Assembly (NCBI GenBank): GCA_037445875.1
Contig: JBBIJR010000083.1
Span: forward strand, 1 to 13,943
From: JBBIJR01 sp037445875
Lineage (GTDB): Bacteria; CLD3; SB21
Length of the DNA stretch: 13,943 nt
Direction of reading: 5' to 3'
The position numbers and the translations under genes are program-made. Every line of letters begins with the position of its first letter. Positions within the stretch are counted from its first letter, which is position 1. Shown here one piece after another: positions 6,368-13,384 of this stretch. The notes beneath the pieces were generated by a model. It made no database searches. It saw only the letters and a list, made by a program, of their open reading frames with translations, and was not told where the DNA came from.

Positions 6368-7930
6368 ATGGCGAGACGGCTGCGAAAGAAAACGGCGCGA
6401 AAGAGTACAGGGAAGAAAAGTCGCACAGGGAAACGCACCAAGAGAGCCGTCCGCCGGCGCGCAAAGCCTACGAAGAAGCCTGTCCGGGCGAGGAAAACCG
6501 CAAAGGGCCGAGAACCCTCCGGTCGTCGTGTCCGCAGAGCCCTCGCCACGGCTAATCCCAACATATTCCGCGAATACGATATCCGCGGTGTGGTCACGGA
6601 AGATATGCCTGCTCCCGTGGTCGAACTGATCGGCAGAGCGTACGGAACGTACATGGTCAAGCACGGCGCCCGCACCGTCACCGTCGGCCGCGACGTCCGG
6701 ACCACGTCCCTCAGCCTCAAGAACGCGCTCGTGGCCGGCATGAAATCCACAGGCCTCGAGATCATCGACATCGGAGAGGTGCCCACACCGGTTCTTTATT
6801 ACTCGATCGTTCATTTTCAGACCGACGGCGGCATCATGGTCACGGGCAGCCACAATCCTCGTGAGTATAACGGGTTTAAGATGTGCCTCGGCCTCGCGCC
6901 CATCTACGGCGCCGAGATCCAGAAGCTGGGCCGTATGGTGGAGAGCCGTCGGTTTGTATCGGGCAGAGGCTCCGTCCGGAAGGAGAAGATCCTCGACGAC
7001 TACATGCAGATGATCACGGAAAAGATCAATCTGGAAAAGCCCTTCAACATCGTGATCGACGCCGGCAACGGCACCGCAGGCCGCATCGCCCCGGAGATCT
7101 TCCGGCGGCTGGGCTGCACGGTGACGGAATTGTACTGCGAACCGGACGGCACGTTTCCGAATCACCTGCCCGATCCGACCAAACTCGAATACATCGAGGA
7201 TTTGCGGCGCCTCGTGATTGAAAAGAAGGCGGACATCGGCCTGGGGTTCGACGGCGATGCGGACCGGGTCGGCGCCATCGATGAACGCGGCCGCGTGGTC
7301 TGGGCGGACAAACTCCTGGCCCTCTTCGCCCGGGAGATCAACCGCCGCCAGCCGGGTTCCCAGATCCTGTTCGATGTGAAATGTTCCCAGGCGCTGATCG
7401 AAGATATTGAGGCGCACGGCGGGAAGCCGGTGATGTGGAAAACCGGCCACTCGCTCCTCAAGGCGAAGATGAAGGAACTGCACAATCCGATCGCCGGCGA
7501 AATGAGCGGCCACATATTCTTTGCGGACGATTTCTTCGGCTACGACGATGCGATCTATGTGGCCTGCCGGCTCGTGCAACTCTTGTCCCGGTTGCCGCAG
7601 TCGCTGGCGGAGCTGGCCGATAGCATCCCTCATTTCTACTCCACTCCGGAGATCCGGGTCGACACGACCGAAGAGGACAAGTTCCGCATCGTGGACGAGG
7701 TCCGCGAGTACTTCCGGTCCCGCCGTTCGATCATCGATGTGGATGGCGTCCGCGTTTTGTACGGCGACGGATGGGGCCTCGTACGGGCCTCCAATACCCA
7801 GCCCGTCCTCGTCGTACGGTTCGAGGCGAAAAACGAAGACCGGCTGCACGAGATCATGAACGAAATCGTCTCGAAGCTTCGCGAATATCCGTCGGTAAGG
7901 ATAAACGAAAAAGATCTGCAAATTCACTGA
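6368..7930 (+). CDS. Phosphomannomutase/phosphoglucomutase with N-terminal Lys/Arg-rich tail
   Basis: The core (about residues 62-520) is an alpha-D-phosphohexomutase that moves phosphate between C6 and C1 of mannose or glucose, feeding nucleotide-sugar synthesis. NIFREYDIRGV (65-75) opens the family domain. TGSHNP holds Ser161, the phosphoserine; GFDGDADR (293-300) binds Mg through Asp295, Asp297 and Asp299; GEMSGH (377-382) is the sugar-specificity loop; RASNTQP (473-479) is the phosphate-binding loop. A 58-residue tail precedes it in which 29 residues are Lys or Arg and only one is acidic, like histone H1-type or Hc1-type tails. No ATG, GTG or TTG lies in frame between 6368 and the core, and GGAG sits 8 nt before 6368, so the tail belongs to the protein as sequenced. 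ACG at 6548 stands where a normal family start would be. The mutase would supply sugar nucleotides for polysaccharide assembly; the tail's role (nucleic acid, membrane or polymer binding) is unknown. Confidence 0.92.
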   Translation: MARRLRKKTARKSTGKKSRTGKRTKRAVRRRAKPTKKPVRARKTAKGREPSGRRVRRALATANPNIFREYDIRGVVTEDMPAPVVELIGRAYGTYMVKHGARTVTVGRDVRTTSLSLKNALVAGMKSTGLEIIDIGEVPTPVLYYSIVHFQTDGGIMVTGSHNPREYNGFKMCLGLAPIYGAEIQKLGRMVESRRFVSGRGSVRKEKILDDYMQMITEKINLEKPFNIVIDAGNGTAGRIAPEIFRRLGCTVTELYCEPDGTFPNHLPDPTKLEYIEDLRRLVIEKKADIGLGFDGDADRVGAIDERGRVVWADKLLALFAREINRRQPGSQILFDVKCSQALIEDIEAHGGKPVMWKTGHSLLKAKMKELHNPIAGEMSGHIFFADDFFGYDDAIYVACRLVQLLSRLPQSLAELADSIPHFYSTPEIRVDTTEEDKFRIVDEVREYFRSRRSIIDVDGVRVLYGDGWGLVRASNTQPVLVVRFEAKNEDRLHEIMNEIVSKLREYPSVRINEKDLQIH

Positions 7931-7958
7931 ACCCCGAAATTGACAACTGAAAGCCGAT

Positions 7959-8280
7959 ATGAAAACTATCCAAGGCGTGTACCGCAACGGCAAGATCGAG
8001 CCGCTGGAGGAGTTCAAAGCGGAAAACAACGCAAGGCTCCTGATCGTGGTGACCGACGAAAAGGTGTCCGAGGACGTGGCCCCCAATGNNNNNNNNNNNN
8101 NNNNNNNNNGTGCTCGAAAAGGTCCGCCGCCGTTCGCACGCGGAGGTGAGCACCGAACAACAGGTGAGCTCCCGCGAGAAACTCAAACAGATCGCCACTT
8201 CGATCGGCTCCAAACTTCCGCAAGCGTCCGTGGACGAGGCCATGAAGAGCCTCAGGAGATCCGCCGATGATCATGATTGA
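7959..8280 (+). CDS. AF2212-like (DUF104) antitoxin, interrupted by an assembly gap
   Basis: The first 43 codons read MKTIQGVYRNGKIEPLEEF and on to VTDEKVSEDVAPN, matching the N-terminal pattern of small AF2212/DUF104 antitoxins that precede PIN-domain toxins. The Ns at 8089-8109 follow. After the gap the convincing frame is offset by one base: it reads VLEKVRRRSHAEVSTE through SREKLKQIATSIGSKLPQ to MKSLRRSADDHD and stops at 8278-8280. The two halves are in frame only if the true gap length is 2 modulo 3, so the 21-N gap is a placeholder. The stop overlaps the toxin start by 14 nt, the usual translational coupling of type II modules. No strong Shine-Dalgarno is visible before ATG 7959, and the gene follows the mutase by 28 nt, so read-through from there is possible. 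If the halves are not one gene, two fragments are joined here artificially. Confidence 0.6.
8089..8109. other. Assembly gap (21 Ns)
   Basis: Twenty-one undetermined bases lie inside the antitoxin gene. Because the coding frame is shifted across them, the true length is not 21; it should be 2 modulo 3 if the gene is intact. It marks the record as a draft or metagenome assembly. Confidence 0.99.
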
Positions 8281-8746
8281 CACCGACGTATTCCTGTTGG
8301 ACAATTTCTATACGTCGGACAGCCGGTACGAACAGAACAGCCTCTTTCTCCACCGCGTGCAGAGCGTCAAGAACTACACGACGATTTTCAACCTCCTCGA
8401 GGTATGCAGCCTCATCGCCCCGCATTGCTCGGAAAAGGAACTGCTGGGTTTTTTCGAGAACTTCGACCGTACCTACAACGTGGAAATCCTGTACCCGCGG
8501 ACCTACGACCTTTCCGCGGACTATTTTCTCGATCACTTCTTCGGTGAAGTGCTGCAGACAACCCAGTACTCGGGCAACCTGATGGACGGGCTCATCTTCA
8601 CCGTTCTCAAACAGACGAACATACGGCTTTTCATATCCTGGAGCGCCGCGCGATACAAGGAAAGCGCCCTTACGCGTCTCGGTAAGATCGAGTTCATGCG
8701 TCCCGACGACTACATGAAGTTCTACAAGAGCATTGAAAAGAAATAG
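8267..8746 (+). CDS. PIN-domain protein, VapC-like toxin
   Basis: The 159-residue protein begins MIMIDTDVFLLDN, the first PIN strand with acidic Asp5 and Asp7. NLLEVCS holds Glu45 and GNLMDGLIFTVLK holds Asp107, three of the metal-binding acidic positions of this ribonuclease fold. The fourth position, usually Asp or Asn after the strand near the C-terminus, is not obvious: the sequence there is FISWSAARYK (about 122-131). In the family such proteins cleave tRNA or rRNA and are held inactive by the cognate antitoxin. AGGAG (8254-8258) sits 8 nt before ATG 8267, which favours it over ATG 8273, and the coding region overlaps the antitoxin end. Operon position and fold support a type II toxin-antitoxin module; the RNA target is unknown and activity may be reduced if the fourth acidic residue is truly absent. 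Confidence 0.75.
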   Translation: MIMIDTDVFLLDNFYTSDSRYEQNSLFLHRVQSVKNYTTIFNLLEVCSLIAPHCSEKELLGFFENFDRTYNVEILYPRTYDLSADYFLDHFFGEVLQTTQYSGNLMDGLIFTVLKQTNIRLFISWSAARYKESALTRLGKIEFMRPDDYMKFYKSIEKK

Positions 8747-8790
8747 CCCCCTGGGGAAACTGATCCCCATCCACTCCCTTTTCCCCTCCA

Positions 8791-9837
8791 ATGCCTATGA
8801 AGCCGATCGTTGAATGTGTGCCCAATTTCAGTGAAGGCCGCGATGCCGGTGTAATCCGCGCCATCACAAACGCCATCGAAGAAACCGCCGGCGTCCGCCT
8901 GCTGAATGTGGAGCCCGACCGCGATTATAATCGGGTGGTCGTTACGTTTGCGGGCGACCCCGATGCGACCGTTGAAGCTGCTCTGGCCGCCACTTCCGTC
9001 GCCTGCGAGCGGATCGACATGCGCAAACACTCCGGCGAGCATCCCCGTATGGGAGCCACCGACGTGGTGCCCTTCGTTCCCGTAAGCAACATATCCATGG
9101 AAGAATGCGTAAAACTGGCTAACCGCTTTGGTGAACAGGCTGCGGCGAGATTTAGCTTGCCCATCTATTTATATGCCCAGGCCGCCCGGCGGGCCGAACG
9201 AAAGAAGCTCCCCGACATACGGAAAGGCGAATACGAGGCGCTGCGGGAAAAACTGCAGGATCCTCTGTGGACGCCCGACTTCGGACCGGGCGAATACACG
9301 GATCGTGTCGCTCGATCGGGAGCCACGGCCACGGGCGCAAGGTTCTTCCTGATTGCGTACAACGTGAACCTTGCAGCACCGGATGTGGAAGTGGCGGACG
9401 AGATCGCGTTTCGCGTGCGAGAGAGCGGACGCCCGAAAAGGGATGAAAGCGGGCAGATCGTGAAGGACGACAAAGGCAAGACGGTCCGGATACCAGGCTA
9501 CCTCCGCGAAACCCAGGCCAAAGGAATTCTTCTGGAAGCGCACCATATTACTCAGGTTTCGATGAACCTCCTGAATTACCTGATCACCGGACTCCACACG
9601 GCCTTCGAGGCATGTCAGAAGGAGGCGGAGAGTCTGGGAACGAAAGTGACCGGCAGCGAGATCGTGGGTCTCGTTCCGCAGGATGCCCTCGCGATGGCCG
9701 GCCGTCATTTTGCGGAAAAATACAAGCTGGTCGCCGCCACGGAAGAGGAGTTCGTAGCGATTGCCATTGAACGCCTGGGGCTGAGCCAGCTCGCGCCGTT
9801 CGAACCGAAGAAGAAGATCATCGAGAACATGCTCTGA
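8791..9837 (+). CDS. ftcD: Glutamate formimidoyltransferase (stand-alone formiminotransferase)
   Basis: The 348-residue protein transfers the formimino group from N-formimino-glutamate to tetrahydrofolate, the last folate-linked step of histidine breakdown. IVECVPNFSEGRD (6-18) is the family opening, and KHSGEHPRMGATDVVPFVPV (79-98) holds His84, equivalent to catalytic His82 of the pig enzyme. ARFFLIAYNVNL and HITQVSMNLLNY mark the second subdomain. A hydrophilic insert around 228-250 (RPKRDESGQIVKDDKGK) is common in bacterial versions. The cyclodeaminase domain of the bifunctional animal enzyme is missing, as is usual in bacteria, so a separate fchA-type protein would be needed. The start is either ATG 8791 or ATG 8797; neither has a Shine-Dalgarno, and 8797 gives the usual family length. 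The other histidine-utilisation genes (hutH, hutU, hutI) are not in this window. A lipoprotein gene follows after 10 nt. Confidence 0.93.
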   Translation: MPMKPIVECVPNFSEGRDAGVIRAITNAIEETAGVRLLNVEPDRDYNRVVVTFAGDPDATVEAALAATSVACERIDMRKHSGEHPRMGATDVVPFVPVSNISMEECVKLANRFGEQAAARFSLPIYLYAQAARRAERKKLPDIRKGEYEALREKLQDPLWTPDFGPGEYTDRVARSGATATGARFFLIAYNVNLAAPDVEVADEIAFRVRESGRPKRDESGQIVKDDKGKTVRIPGYLRETQAKGILLEAHHITQVSMNLLNYLITGLHTAFEACQKEAESLGTKVTGSEIVGLVPQDALAMAGRHFAEKYKLVAATEEEFVAIAIERLGLSQLAPFEPKKKIIENML

Positions 9838-9847
9838 AAGACCTTTG

Positions 9848-10534
9848 ATGAGGGACCACCGTCTTCTGTGGCGGGTATGTCTGGTGGCATGCGTTCTGGG
9901 AGGCGCGGTCAACGGATGCGGTCTCTTCGATTCCGATCAGGAAACCCGTTACGCCGACCGCATCTGGCTTCCATCAGGCTACAACCGCGATTATAACTAC
10001 CAGTGGCCATTGATCCTGTTTTTGCACGGAGGTGGCGGGCCCTTCGACGTGCCGCCCGTCGAGTCGTACGCGCGGCGCACGCCGGGGTTTGGCTTTATCG
10101 TTTCGAGCCCGGAATCGGATGGAACATGGGCAAAGGGACCGCTGGACGCTCACCTGAAGCACATTCAGGATGTGTATCGAATCGATCCGGATCGCATCTA
10201 CGTGACGGGTCTCAGCCGCGGAGGGACCGCCACGTGGGGAATGGCCATTGACTATCCGTACCGATTTGCCGCCATCGCTCCGGTCTGCGGTGCCTCGAGC
10301 CCGGAGTACGCCTGCGAGATCAGCCACCTTCCCGTTTGGATATTCCATAATCGGCGCGACCCGGTCATGCCGTTCGAGTGGTCCGAATGGATGGCACAGG
10401 CGCTGGAAGCGTGCGGCGGAAACGTCCGAACCACCTTTCCCGATGTGGCCTCCCACGACGCCTGGACCGAAGCATACAACAATCCTGAATTATACTCCTG
10501 GTTTCTCAGCTACACGCGAACGGAAGAACCTTGA
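9848..10534 (+). CDS. Lipoprotein alpha/beta-hydrolase (esterase/prolyl-oligopeptidase-like)
   Basis: The 228-residue protein starts with a lipoprotein signal peptide: basic MRDHRLLWR, a hydrophobic stretch to about 20, then VNGC with Cys24 as the probable lipidated residue. Mature residues carry the alpha/beta-hydrolase pattern of the PHB-depolymerase/feruloyl-esterase/phospholipase-carboxylesterase group. LILFLHGGGG (55-64) forms the oxyanion region, GLSRGG (121-126) carries nucleophile Ser123, HNRRDPVMPF holds Asp171, and ASHDAW holds His203. It would act on esters or small polymers at the outer or inner membrane; the substrate is not predictable. ATG 9848 has only a weak GAAAG upstream, but the 10-nt distance to ftcD suggests cotranscription. 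Its 3' end overlaps the convergent MFS transporter gene by 25 nt. Confidence 0.85.
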   Translation: MRDHRLLWRVCLVACVLGGAVNGCGLFDSDQETRYADRIWLPSGYNRDYNYQWPLILFLHGGGGPFDVPPVESYARRTPGFGFIVSSPESDGTWAKGPLDAHLKHIQDVYRIDPDRIYVTGLSRGGTATWGMAIDYPYRFAAIAPVCGASSPEYACEISHLPVWIFHNRRDPVMPFEWSEWMAQALEACGGNVRTTFPDVASHDAWTEAYNNPELYSWFLSYTRTEEP

Positions 10535-11862
10535 ACGTCTGATCCCGCTGCTTCCCGCGCCTTTCGCTCGTCCACGAGAGCGAGCAACAGAAGTCCTGCC
10601 GCAAAAAAAACGATCAACGATACGATGGATGCCCGGGACGACCCCGAAACGTGCCGGATCACTCCGAACAGCAGCGGACCGCCGATGGCCGAGAATTTAG
10701 TGAAGACGGAATAGAAGCCGTAAAACTCCGCCGAAGCCCCCGCCGGAATCATGGAGCCGTAGAATGACCGGCTCAGCGATTGCGATCCCCCCAGGACGAT
10801 GCCAACGAGTACCCCAAGTAGCATGTACTCGAGGGCCGACGTCATGAAATACGCGTACACCACGATCGCGGACCAAACGACGAGCGTAATCATGATCGCT
10901 CTCCTGGCCCCGATCCGTTCGGCAAGCTTCCCGAATCCCAGGGCGCCGCCCATGGCCACCAGTTGGATGACGAACAGTGTGATCATGAGAACGTCCGTCG
11001 GGAGATTCAGTTCCTCCTTGCCGTAGATCGTGGCCATGACGATCACGGTCTGGATGCCCTCGTTGTAGAGCATGAAGCCGACGAGAAAAACGGCCAGGTG
11101 GCGCAGCTGCGAGACGCGGCGGGTGGTGTCAAGGGTGCGGCGCAGGCCGATGTGCGTCAGGGCCAGCACCCGCGGCCATGCCCGGTAACGCTCCGGCAGC
11201 ACCGACGGAGCGGTGACTTCCCGCAGATGCACCCACGTGAACACCGAGAACCCAGCCCACCAGAGCCCGGAGAATGCGAGCACGATTCGCACCGCCGCCG
11301 TCTGCGTCAGACCGAACCACTCGTGCTGAATCATCAAGAGAAGCGACAGGAGGAACTGGATATCGCCGCCAATATAACCGTACGCGTATCCCTTGCCGGA
11401 CACCCAGTCCATCCGGGAGGCGGGTACCAGGTGGGGTAAAAAGGCATCGTAGAAGATGTTGGCTCCGACGAAACCGATCTGTGAAACGACCACCAGCATC
11501 ATCGTCATGCCCACGTCGCCCGAACCGCAAAAATACAGCGACGTAGCGGCCAGGCTGCCCGTGTAACAGAAAACCACCAGGAACTTCTTTTTCGCCGCAC
11601 TGAAGTCGGCAATGGCCCCGAGAACGGGCGCGCTCAAAAAGACCAGCGCGGCGGCGGCGCTGATGGCAAATCCCCACAGCGAGGTGGCGCTGTACACCTG
11701 CCCGCCGATGGCATGACCCTCCGGTGGTACGATCACACCGGAAAAATACACGGGCAGAACGGCCGTTATGACCGTCAGGATATAGGCCGAGTTGGCCCAA
11801 TCGTACATGCACCAGCCGAAAATCGCCCGGCCCGATGCCTCCAAGTCCTTCTCCTTTGCCAT
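10510..11862 (-). CDS. MFS transporter, UMF1/Atg22-like family
   Basis: This is a 450-residue integral membrane protein. After a short charged start (MAKEKDLEASGRAIFGW) comes YDWANSAY (about residues 20-27), the hallmark of the UMF1 (Atg22-like) branch of the major facilitator superfamily. About a dozen hydrophobic spans follow, and GAIADFSAAKKK around 75-86 is the MFS motif-A-like loop between helices 2 and 3. The long central cytoplasmic loop (about 215-255) separates the two six-helix bundles, and the tail is hydrophilic. Bacterial members are poorly characterised; yeast Atg22 exports amino acids from the vacuole, so amino-acid or metabolite efflux is only a guess. The start is ATG 11862 because GGGAGGAG (minus strand, 11874-11867) lies just 4 nt upstream; an in-frame start at 11895 would lie upstream of that site. 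The gene is divergent from the TolC-like operon. Confidence 0.9.
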   Translation of the reverse strand: MAKEKDLEASGRAIFGWCMYDWANSAYILTVITAVLPVYFSGVIVPPEGHAIGGQVYSATSLWGFAISAAAALVFLSAPVLGAIADFSAAKKKFLVVFCYTGSLAATSLYFCGSGDVGMTMMLVVVSQIGFVGANIFYDAFLPHLVPASRMDWVSGKGYAYGYIGGDIQFLLSLLLMIQHEWFGLTQTAAVRIVLAFSGLWWAGFSVFTWVHLREVTAPSVLPERYRAWPRVLALTHIGLRRTLDTTRRVSQLRHLAVFLVGFMLYNEGIQTVIVMATIYGKEELNLPTDVLMITLFVIQLVAMGGALGFGKLAERIGARRAIMITLVVWSAIVVYAYFMTSALEYMLLGVLVGIVLGGSQSLSRSFYGSMIPAGASAEFYGFYSVFTKFSAIGGPLLFGVIRHVSGSSRASIVSLIVFFAAGLLLLALVDERKAREAAGSDVQGSSVRV

Positions 11863-12028
11863 GTATCTCCTCCCATGGACGTGGTTCGACGCCAAACTGC
11901 AACCCGCGCGCGTGTTACCGGGTCTAATATAGAAAACCGGGCGAATTCAATTGTAATTTAATTGAAACAATTTGCTAAATTATCCGAATACAACAGTGTT
12001 TTAATAGAATCCCATGAGGAGATACTCA
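11863..12028. promoter_or_regulatory. Divergent intergenic region between the MFS gene and the tolC-like gene
   Basis: This 166-nt region is A/T-rich at 11926-12010, unlike the genes around it, and must hold the promoters of both divergent genes. Plus-strand TTGTAA (11951-11956) with TAAATT (11976-11981) is a possible pair but has a 19-nt spacer. On the minus strand, TATATT near 11931-11926 could serve the MFS gene. No single promoter is convincing. The strong ribosome-binding sites of the two genes lie at its two ends: AGGAG at 12017-12021 (plus) and GGGAGGAG at 11874-11867 (minus). Confidence 0.4.
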
Positions 12029-13348
12029 ATGTTGCGTAAGTGGTTGTGGAGCGCCGTCCTTGGGACGCTGGGAATGACAGGTCCCATGACGGCCCAGGAG
12101 AAGAGGGTCCTCGACATCACCGAGGCCCTCCAGATCGCCATGAAGAACAATATAGAAGTAATCACCGCGCGAAATCAGTACAATTCCGCCGTCGCCAATG
12201 TTCTGCCGCAGACATGGGGAAACAATCTGCCCACCGTGGATCTCAACGCAACGTACAGCCGGGCCGATGAGAAATCTACCATATACACCAACAGCGGGAC
12301 CAAGGAGAGTGCCAACAGCTACCGTTACTCGATCAATGCGGACTATGTGGTTTTCGACGGCTTCAAGAAGTACGGCGACATGGCCCAGGCCCGTCTGGAC
12401 CGAAGCTCGGCGCAGTTTGATTTTGACAATACCCGTCAAAGCGTTGTTCTGAAGGTCTACGAAGCCTATGTCAACGTGCTGAAGAACCGCCAGCTGCTGC
12501 GCATAGGTGAAGAGAATCTGAAGCGCAGCGAGGAGCAGTTGAAGCGGCTGGAGGAACGCAACCGGCTCGGTGCCCAGATCCTTTCCGACGTCTACAAGCA
12601 AAAGGTCCAGGTGGGAACGGACAAACTGGCGCTGAACAGGGCAAAGAACAACCTGAATACGTCGAAAGCGAGTTTGAACAGCCTCATCGGTCTCGACGTC
12701 AACACGGACATCGAGTTGAAAGAGCTGAACGTGGAAATCGGCACGGAATCGAAAGAGTACGATTTTGAATCGGCGTTTTCCGACGCACTCCAGAACCGCA
12801 GAGACTATCAGTCGTCCATTAAGAAACTGGAAAGCGCCCGGAGCGCCCTCCGCAGTGCGAGGGGCGGTTACTGGCCGACGGTCAGCGCCTTCGCGACGTA
12901 TTCCTGGCAGGACGCTTTTGCCCCGTGGAGCGCCGACGAGTATCGTCAGAACGATCGCTTCAACATTGGACTGAATTTCACGATGCCGCTGTTCAACGGC
13001 TTCCGGACGGGCGCGGCGGTCATTCAAGCGGATCAAAGCGTCCAGACGGCCCGTAGCAACGTGGAGAATACGAAACGTCTGGTGGCTTTGGATGTCAAAG
13101 TGGCCCTGCTGAACCTGCAAACCGCCCTCGAAAACGTCCGGCTGTCGGAGGAAAACGTGAAATCGGCCAAAGAGGACCTGCGCCTCGCCACGGAGCGTTA
13201 CAACGTGGGGGCCGGCACGATCCTCGATCAGATCACGGCCAACACGAGCTATGCCACGGCGGAGGCCAACCTGATCCAGGCGACGTACGATTTGCAGCTG
13301 GCCCGCCAGCAGTACTTGCTGGCCATCGGTAAAGCAGATGTGGAATAG
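12029..13348 (+). CDS. TolC-family outer membrane efflux protein
   Basis: The 439-residue protein begins with a signal peptide (basic MLRK, hydrophobic to about residue 16, probable cleavage after Ala22 in MTAQE). Two OEP repeats follow, each opening with a helix (ITEALQIAMKNNIEV near 30, then a second at about 250) and running into long amphipathic helices such as ENLKRSEEQLKRLEERNRLG. Short beta segments LNATYSRAD and LNFTMPLFNGFRTG are the barrel strands. It should form the trimeric outer-membrane channel of a tripartite exporter for drugs, metals or proteins. ATG 12029 was chosen because AGGAG (12017-12021) is 7 nt upstream and the signal peptide then starts correctly; ATG 12014 overlaps that site. 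The adaptor gene follows after 36 nt, so the two form an operon. Confidence 0.93.
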   Translation: MLRKWLWSAVLGTLGMTGPMTAQEKRVLDITEALQIAMKNNIEVITARNQYNSAVANVLPQTWGNNLPTVDLNATYSRADEKSTIYTNSGTKESANSYRYSINADYVVFDGFKKYGDMAQARLDRSSAQFDFDNTRQSVVLKVYEAYVNVLKNRQLLRIGEENLKRSEEQLKRLEERNRLGAQILSDVYKQKVQVGTDKLALNRAKNNLNTSKASLNSLIGLDVNTDIELKELNVEIGTESKEYDFESAFSDALQNRRDYQSSIKKLESARSALRSARGGYWPTVSAFATYSWQDAFAPWSADEYRQNDRFNIGLNFTMPLFNGFRTGAAVIQADQSVQTARSNVENTKRLVALDVKVALLNLQTALENVRLSEENVKSAKEDLRLATERYNVGAGTILDQITANTSYATAEANLIQATYDLQLARQQYLLAIGKADVE

Positions 13349-13384
13349 CACACAGTCATAAGAAACACCCGCGGAGACCCCACC

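Noticed and set aside
6307..6555. Alternative plus-strand small gene overlapping the basic tail of the mutase
   Set aside because: It is a shifted reading of the same Lys/Arg-coding DNA with no Shine-Dalgarno of its own; the mutase frame has the promoter, GGAG and homology downstream.
8040..8130. A shared short string (CGAAAAGGT) on both sides of the N gap as a collapsed tandem repeat
   Set aside because: Only nine bases match, which is expected by chance in this composition; it does not explain the gap.
8747..8775. Hairpin GGGG/CCCC after the PIN gene as a terminator
   Set aside because: The stem is only 4 bp with an 8-nt loop and no T run follows, so it cannot be supported as a terminator.
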